From the NCBI GenBank assembly GCA_947482115.1, contig CANKII010000001.1, positions 186,001 to 250,000 of the forward strand: 64,000 bases of DNA, read 5' to 3'. The notes under the pieces are model-generated. The model made no database searches. It was not told the origin of the DNA and worked only from the letters and a program-made list of their open reading frames with translations. The DNA is from Fibrobacterota bacterium (GTDB lineage: Bacteria; Fibrobacterota; Fibrobacteria; UBA11236). The position numbers were made by a program, and so were the translations under genes. Positions 60,685 through 64,000 of the stretch are shown here, piece by piece (the first letter of the stretch is position 1; each line of letters begins with the position of its first letter).

Positions 60685-61017
60685 TTAGTGAAAAATTTTC
60701 TCCAGATGGCCGGCGACGGACGGATAATGTCCTCCCATGAAACCGAGCAGGCACAATATGGAAATCAGCATCGAAGCAGACGTCAGCAAAAGGCCCACCA
60801 ACAATTCACTGATGCAAGCTGAGGCGATGGTGATGAAAAAGGCTCCCACTAAAATCGTCGCCGCTGTGATGGGATTGGCAAACAGTCCAAACCACGCATT
60901 CAACCATCCCGCGGCTCCGTGCGGAAAATGTTCCGGCAACGTATGCGATTGCCACAGCAACAACCCCGTGGCCAGCAGGCAGAGAAAGGAAATGGCACAG
61001 AGGATGATGCGGAACAT
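60685..61017 (-). CDS. Small membrane protein with about three transmembrane helices
   Basis: 110 residues. Helices are about 3-20 (IILCAISFLCLLATGLLLW), 45-65 (ITAATILVGAFFITIASACI) and 70-90 (LLVGLLLTSASMLISILCLLG). An LPEHFPHGAAGWLNAWFG stretch lies between the first two. Function unknown. GGAGGG is only one base before the ATG, so the start is uncertain; TTG at 61026 is the alternative. It is divergent from the 6-phosphogluconolactonase gene. Confidence 0.6.
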   Translation of the reverse strand: MFRIILCAISFLCLLATGLLLWQSHTLPEHFPHGAAGWLNAWFGLFANPITAATILVGAFFITIASACISELLVGLLLTSASMLISILCLLGFMGGHYPSVAGHLEKIFH

Positions 61018-61120
61018 GCCCTCCAAATTGCAAATAAAAGTTGCAGGATTGCAATGGCAGGGCGGGGCTCGGAGCAGTTAACTTTATAGATCGTTTTCCA
61101 GTTGGTTTCAGGAGGCTGTT

Positions 61121-61780
61121 TTGAAGGTGGTTGTGGTGGATTCTTTGGCGGATGTGGCGAAGAAATCCCTGGAATATGTAAAAGGGCCCAACATTGCTGT
61201 TTCGGGCGGCACAACCTTCGCGGCCCTTTTTCGTTATTGGCTTTCGGATGTAAAACAAAGGGTCGAGTCAGGTGAGCCCTTGAACTTTTTTGTCGTGGAT
61301 GAGCGCAAGGTTCCCTTTGACGATCCCCAATGCAACTGGAAGGTCTGTTACGAAGAACTGTTGCTGCCTGCGGGATTGGAAACGCAAAAGAACCACTATG
61401 TAACCACGGCCCAAGAGTATGCGAATCTGCTGGCGAATGAGTTTCACGGCCCGGTTTTATTCGACTCGATCTTTTTGGGGATGGGCGAGGATGGTCATAC
61501 CGCCTCCTTGTTCCCGGGTGGCGATTATCTTGCCGATCGGGAATCGCTCGTTCTGGATGTGGTGGGGCCCAAGACTCCACCGCAGCGGGTTACTTTGGGT
61601 TTTAAACCTTTACGGGAGTCCAAAACATTGATTGCCATTGCATTGGGCGCTTCGAAAACTCCCGTCATCAAAAGGATTTTGGAAGGGGATCGCACACTTC
61701 CCATTTCGATGGCTTTGGCGGATCATCCGAATGCCGTGTTGCTTTTGGATCGTGCCGCCGCAGGGGAACTTGAACAATAA
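61121..61780 (+). CDS. pgl: 6-phosphogluconolactonase
   Basis: 219 residues. It starts with TTG at 61121, preceded by AGGAGG at 61110. Signature parts are NIAVSGGTTFAALF, FFVVDERKVPFDDPQCN and FLGMGEDGHTASLFPG, which bind the phosphosugar. It hydrolyses 6-phosphogluconolactone in the oxidative pentose phosphate pathway. No zwf or gnd gene is nearby. The stop overlaps a possible upstream start of the DsbA-like gene. Confidence 0.93.
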   Translation: MKVVVVDSLADVAKKSLEYVKGPNIAVSGGTTFAALFRYWLSDVKQRVESGEPLNFFVVDERKVPFDDPQCNWKVCYEELLLPAGLETQKNHYVTTAQEYANLLANEFHGPVLFDSIFLGMGEDGHTASLFPGGDYLADRESLVLDVVGPKTPPQRVTLGFKPLRESKTLIAIALGASKTPVIKRILEGDRTLPISMALADHPNAVLLLDRAAAGELEQ

Positions 61781-61797
61781 TGAAGAAGGGAATGATC

Positions 61798-62517
61798 ATG
61801 TTTTTCGAGAAAAAAAATGTATTGCCAATTATTGCATGCTGTGCCTTGATTTCTGGTTGCGTATCGCCAGGATTGGAAAGCCGTCTGCACGCCATTGAAA
61901 CCCGTCAGGATAGCATCCTCACTCTTTTGCGTTCCATGCAGGAAAAAAATGATTTCGTTGCCACGCGCGTAGGTTGGCGTCCTCCCGTCGATACCGCTGC
62001 GAAGGTGATTCCGGTGGGCACAAGCTTTACCCGTGGACCTGAAAACGCTGCGCTCACTCTGGTGGAATTTTCGGACATTCAATGTCCCTATTGTGCACAG
62101 TTGGCTCCGATTCTTGATTCGGTTTCCAAAGCCTTTCCAAACGACGTAAGGCTGGTCTTCAAGCATTTTCCGCTTTCCTTCCATCCCCAGGCTCGTGCTG
62201 CAGCAGCTGCTGCCATTGCAGCAGGGAAACAGGGAAAGTTTTTTGAGTTCCGGTTTCAGGCCGCGCCGCATTACCACAATCTGGGCGACAGTCTTTACCT
62301 CGCATTGGCCAGGAATCTGGGATTGGATATGGAGCGGTTTAAAAAGGATATGGCTCTCACTCCCGAAGTCAATAGCCTGCTTCAGGAAGATATGGATCTG
62401 GGACGCAAGGTGGGTGTTGAGGGAACGCCCACCGTTTTTGTTAATGGACATCTGGCAACAGATCGGTCGTTCGAATATTATGCCGCGCTTGTGATTGAGG
62501 CGAAAGGGAAGCGGTAG
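61798..62517 (+). CDS. DsbA-family thioredoxin-fold lipoprotein
   Basis: 239 residues from the ATG at 61798, which has AAGAAGGG seven bases upstream. In-frame ATGs at 61780 and 61792 are alternatives. The signal ends in CALISGCVS (lipobox). A short coiled coil (LESRLHAIETRQDSILTLLR) leads to the thioredoxin domain, with CPYC in FSDIQCPYCAQL and the cis-Pro region VEGTPTVFVNGH. Proteins like this (DsbA/BdbD/DUF-type) carry out disulfide exchange in the periplasm. The membrane anchor at the N-terminus is notable. Confidence 0.85.
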   Translation: MFFEKKNVLPIIACCALISGCVSPGLESRLHAIETRQDSILTLLRSMQEKNDFVATRVGWRPPVDTAAKVIPVGTSFTRGPENAALTLVEFSDIQCPYCAQLAPILDSVSKAFPNDVRLVFKHFPLSFHPQARAAAAAAIAAGKQGKFFEFRFQAAPHYHNLGDSLYLALARNLGLDMERFKKDMALTPEVNSLLQEDMDLGRKVGVEGTPTVFVNGHLATDRSFEYYAALVIEAKGKR

Positions 62518-62528
62518 TTGAAACGGGG

Positions 62529-62553
62529 ACGGCGGCCCCAAGGGAGCCGCCGT
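62529..62553 (+). other. Hairpin after the DsbA-like gene
   Basis: ACGGCGGC (62529-62536) and GCCGCCGT (62546-62553) pair perfectly around nine bases. It lies 12 bases after the stop but is followed by ATAAGGG rather than a T-run, so it is at best a weak or Rho-assisted terminator. Confidence 0.45.
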
Positions 62554-62681
62554 ATAAGGGATTAGGCCGTTATATACCCGCGCAACGGACACTAATCGAG
62601 GGGAAGGCGATTGAATTTAAGGTAAGGGATGTTCAAACCTTCCGCTTAGCATTTTTTTTGTTGTTGCCACGGGGATTTTCG

Positions 62682-62699
62682 TTGCGGCGGAAGCCGCAA
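62682..62699. other. Hairpin with GGAA loop, between convergent genes
   Basis: TTGCGGC and GCCGCAA pair around a GGAA tetraloop on the plus strand. It lies in the 239-base gap between the DsbA-like and helicase genes. A run of eight T at 62652-62659 lies nearby but is not adjacent. The rest of the gap shows nothing I can name. Confidence 0.45.
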
Positions 62700-62756
62700 T
62701 TCAGTGTTCGGTAATCTTTTTAATCGCTGGTAAAATCAGGAGTTATAAAAATAGGA

Positions 62757-63959
62757 TTAGGTTTCCAGTCCCTGTTCCTTGCGAATGAACTGGGCGCGTT
62801 CCAGATTCTTGACTTTCAAATCATGCAGCCTTTTGGCCTGAACCATCCAGGCATCCCGCTGCGCATAAGCCGGGTGACAGGGCAACGGGGATTCAAAACC
62901 CTTTTCCAGATTGCGCAATGGCAGATACTCGTCAGGTCCCGCATAACTCAAACAATTTCCCGGCCGTGAGCGACGCGCTGTTCGACCTGAGCGGTGGATG
63001 TAATCCCGGAAGGTGCGGGGAAGATCGTAATTCACCACATAATCCACTTCGGGAATGTCGAGTCCGCGTGCGGCCAAATCCGTGGCCACGAGCACGCGGA
63101 AGCGGCCTTCCTTGAAGCCTTGATAGGCTTGGGCACGTTCTTTCTGCAACCGATCTCCGTGCAAAGCTTCCGAGGAAAAGCCGCGCAGGCGCAGAAGTCC
63201 GTTGAGGTGATTGGCTTTTTCGCGGTTGGCGACAAAAACAATGGCCTGCCCCTTGGTGGCATTCAGCGTTTCCACCAGCAGATCATTTTTGCGGCGGTTG
63301 GATTTGAGGAAGTAAAACGTTTCGGCAAGCGGAGCATTTTTCCCCAGATGTGTTTGCAAGCGTTTCAAATCACCAAGTGGCAACCGGCTCAACGCATCTT
63401 CCGCACCAGTGGCGGAAAACAAAAGTGTTTGCCGTTGTTTGGGAACATGGGAAAGTACGGCGGCGAGCTGTTCCTCAAAACCCAAATCGATGAGGCGGTC
63501 AAATTCATCCAACACTAGAAAGCGGATGTGTTTTAGAAGATCCGGATCCTTGTCCAATACATCGAGAAGGCGACCGGGAGTGGCAATGATAGTGTGCCAT
63601 TCACGGCGCAACTCCTGCCGTTGTGCGGCGGGATCATGCCCACCCATGCACATGGCAATACCTTCGCGGGCTGTCGGATGAAAAGCCTGCAGCATTTGTG
63701 AAACCTGATAACCGAGTTCCCGCGTGGGAATCAGCACCAGATTTTTTTTACGGGAGGGAAGATTGTTCCAGATGGGAAGCAGATAAACCAGTGTTTTACC
63801 GGTGCCCGTAGGAGCCACGGCGGCAAAGGACTCCCCAGCCAAAGCAGGAGGAAGGCATTCTTCCTGCACGGGCGTGGGTTTGACGAAGTTGAGCCGGAGC
63901 ACGGCATCCTTCGCCTTGGGCGGAAGGAAATTCCAGGCCGGGGAGAGGTTTGGCTTCAT
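62757..63959 (-). CDS. DEAD-box ATP-dependent RNA helicase
   Basis: 400 residues. Motifs in order are the Q-motif (KPTPVQEE), I APTGTGKT, Ia PTRELG, Ib TPGRLLD, II DEFD, III SATG, V ATDLAARGLDIP and VI YIHRSGRTARR. Motif II reads DEFD instead of DEAD. The two RecA domains make up almost the whole chain, with only a short C-terminal tail (RLHDLKVKNLERAQFIRK). It should unwind RNA duplexes in ribosome assembly or RNA turnover. It overlaps the upstream gene by its ATG (ATGA). Confidence 0.93.
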   Translation of the reverse strand: MKPNLSPAWNFLPPKAKDAVLRLNFVKPTPVQEECLPPALAGESFAAVAPTGTGKTLVYLLPIWNNLPSRKKNLVLIPTRELGYQVSQMLQAFHPTAREGIAMCMGGHDPAAQRQELRREWHTIIATPGRLLDVLDKDPDLLKHIRFLVLDEFDRLIDLGFEEQLAAVLSHVPKQRQTLLFSATGAEDALSRLPLGDLKRLQTHLGKNAPLAETFYFLKSNRRKNDLLVETLNATKGQAIVFVANREKANHLNGLLRLRGFSSEALHGDRLQKERAQAYQGFKEGRFRVLVATDLAARGLDIPEVDYVVNYDLPRTFRDYIHRSGRTARRSRPGNCLSYAGPDEYLPLRNLEKGFESPLPCHPAYAQRDAWMVQAKRLHDLKVKNLERAQFIRKEQGLET

Positions 63960-64000
63960 GCCCCTTGGGCGACTTTGGAAATCTTTTGCACCCGTGAGTG
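63956..64000 (-). CDS. C-terminal end of an unidentified protein (partial)
   Basis: The minus strand is open from the window end to a TGA overlapping the helicase ATG. It gives 14 residues ending KISKVAQGA. Stop-start overlap is typical of an operon, which is the only reason for calling it. The identity cannot be determined. Confidence 0.4.
   Translation of the reverse strand, partial: HSRVQKISKVAQGA

Noticed and set aside
1-64000. tRNA, rRNA or riboswitch genes
   Set aside because: I looked for T-loop and conserved rRNA stretches and saw none. No gap is long enough for rRNA. A covariance-model search would be needed to exclude short RNAs.

Overview
The window looks like chromosome from a Gram-negative, didermic bacterium of about 50-55% GC. 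Outer-membrane biogenesis genes support this: lptC/lptA/lptB, an MCE/MlaD protein, an LpxL-type acyltransferase, two outer-membrane barrel proteins (one of the Omp85 type) and at least seven lipoproteins. The mix of an HPr kinase with sigma-54, a 3,359-residue TPR protein, a UAP1-type UDP-sugar pyrophosphorylase and a SprA-like barrel suggests the Fibrobacteres-Chlorobi-Bacteroidetes side of the tree, possibly a Fibrobacterota relative. That placement is inference. I saw no tRNA, rRNA or CRISPR array, and no gap longer than 300 bases lacks a gene.

Layout. 1-1270: 3' part of a MATE exporter on the minus strand. 1289-11947: a plus-strand run of lptC, lptA, lptB, rpoN, hpf, hprK, mlaD, a GH57 glucanotransferase, ptsH and ptsI. 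It follows the enterobacterial lptCAB-rpoN-hpf order but has hprK where ptsN would be, and complete HPr and enzyme I genes. 11944-14594: elongation factor P with both of its lysylation enzymes (epmB, efp, epmA). 14769-24848: one giant periplasmic TPR protein with a 36-residue coiled-coil repeat and an internal duplication of about 809 residues, closed by a clear terminator. 24926-27374: a tiny zinc-ribbon protein, a REP-like palindrome, an acyltransferase and a UDP-sugar pyrophosphorylase.

27458-31729: a sugar-acid operon (2-hydroxyacid dehydrogenase, Ldh2-type dehydrogenase, SDR, uronate isomerase). 31742-32786: an AT-rich patch with a lipoprotein and a REP-associated tyrosine transposase (RAYT) that carries a REP-like palindrome in frame. 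32788-47182: eleven closely packed minus-strand genes in transcription order pepA, guaA, hflX, DUF58, BatA-like, aroE, fused aroKB, an epimerase, mraY and two Gfo/Idh-type oxidoreductases. 47345-53345: a sigma-54 activator, small membrane and lipoproteins, tandem acetylesterase-like hydrolases and a mutarotase-like protein.

53371-59916: a sigma factor whose upstream region matches the sigma-54 promoter consensus, a divergent lipoprotein, and a large barrel protein coupled to an Omp85-family protein. 59997-64000: small proteins, 6-phosphogluconolactonase, a DsbA-like lipoprotein and a DEAD-box helicase.

Three themes connect the genes. Carbon and energy signalling is represented by HprK, HPr, EI, sigma-54 and its activator. 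Envelope building is spread over many loci. Plant-polysaccharide breakdown is suggested by uronate isomerase, acetylesterases and GH57. Two short-repeat families, REP-like palindromes and a 19-20 bp CCCTGAGC...GTCGAAGGG element, are scattered through the window and often sit inside reading frames.
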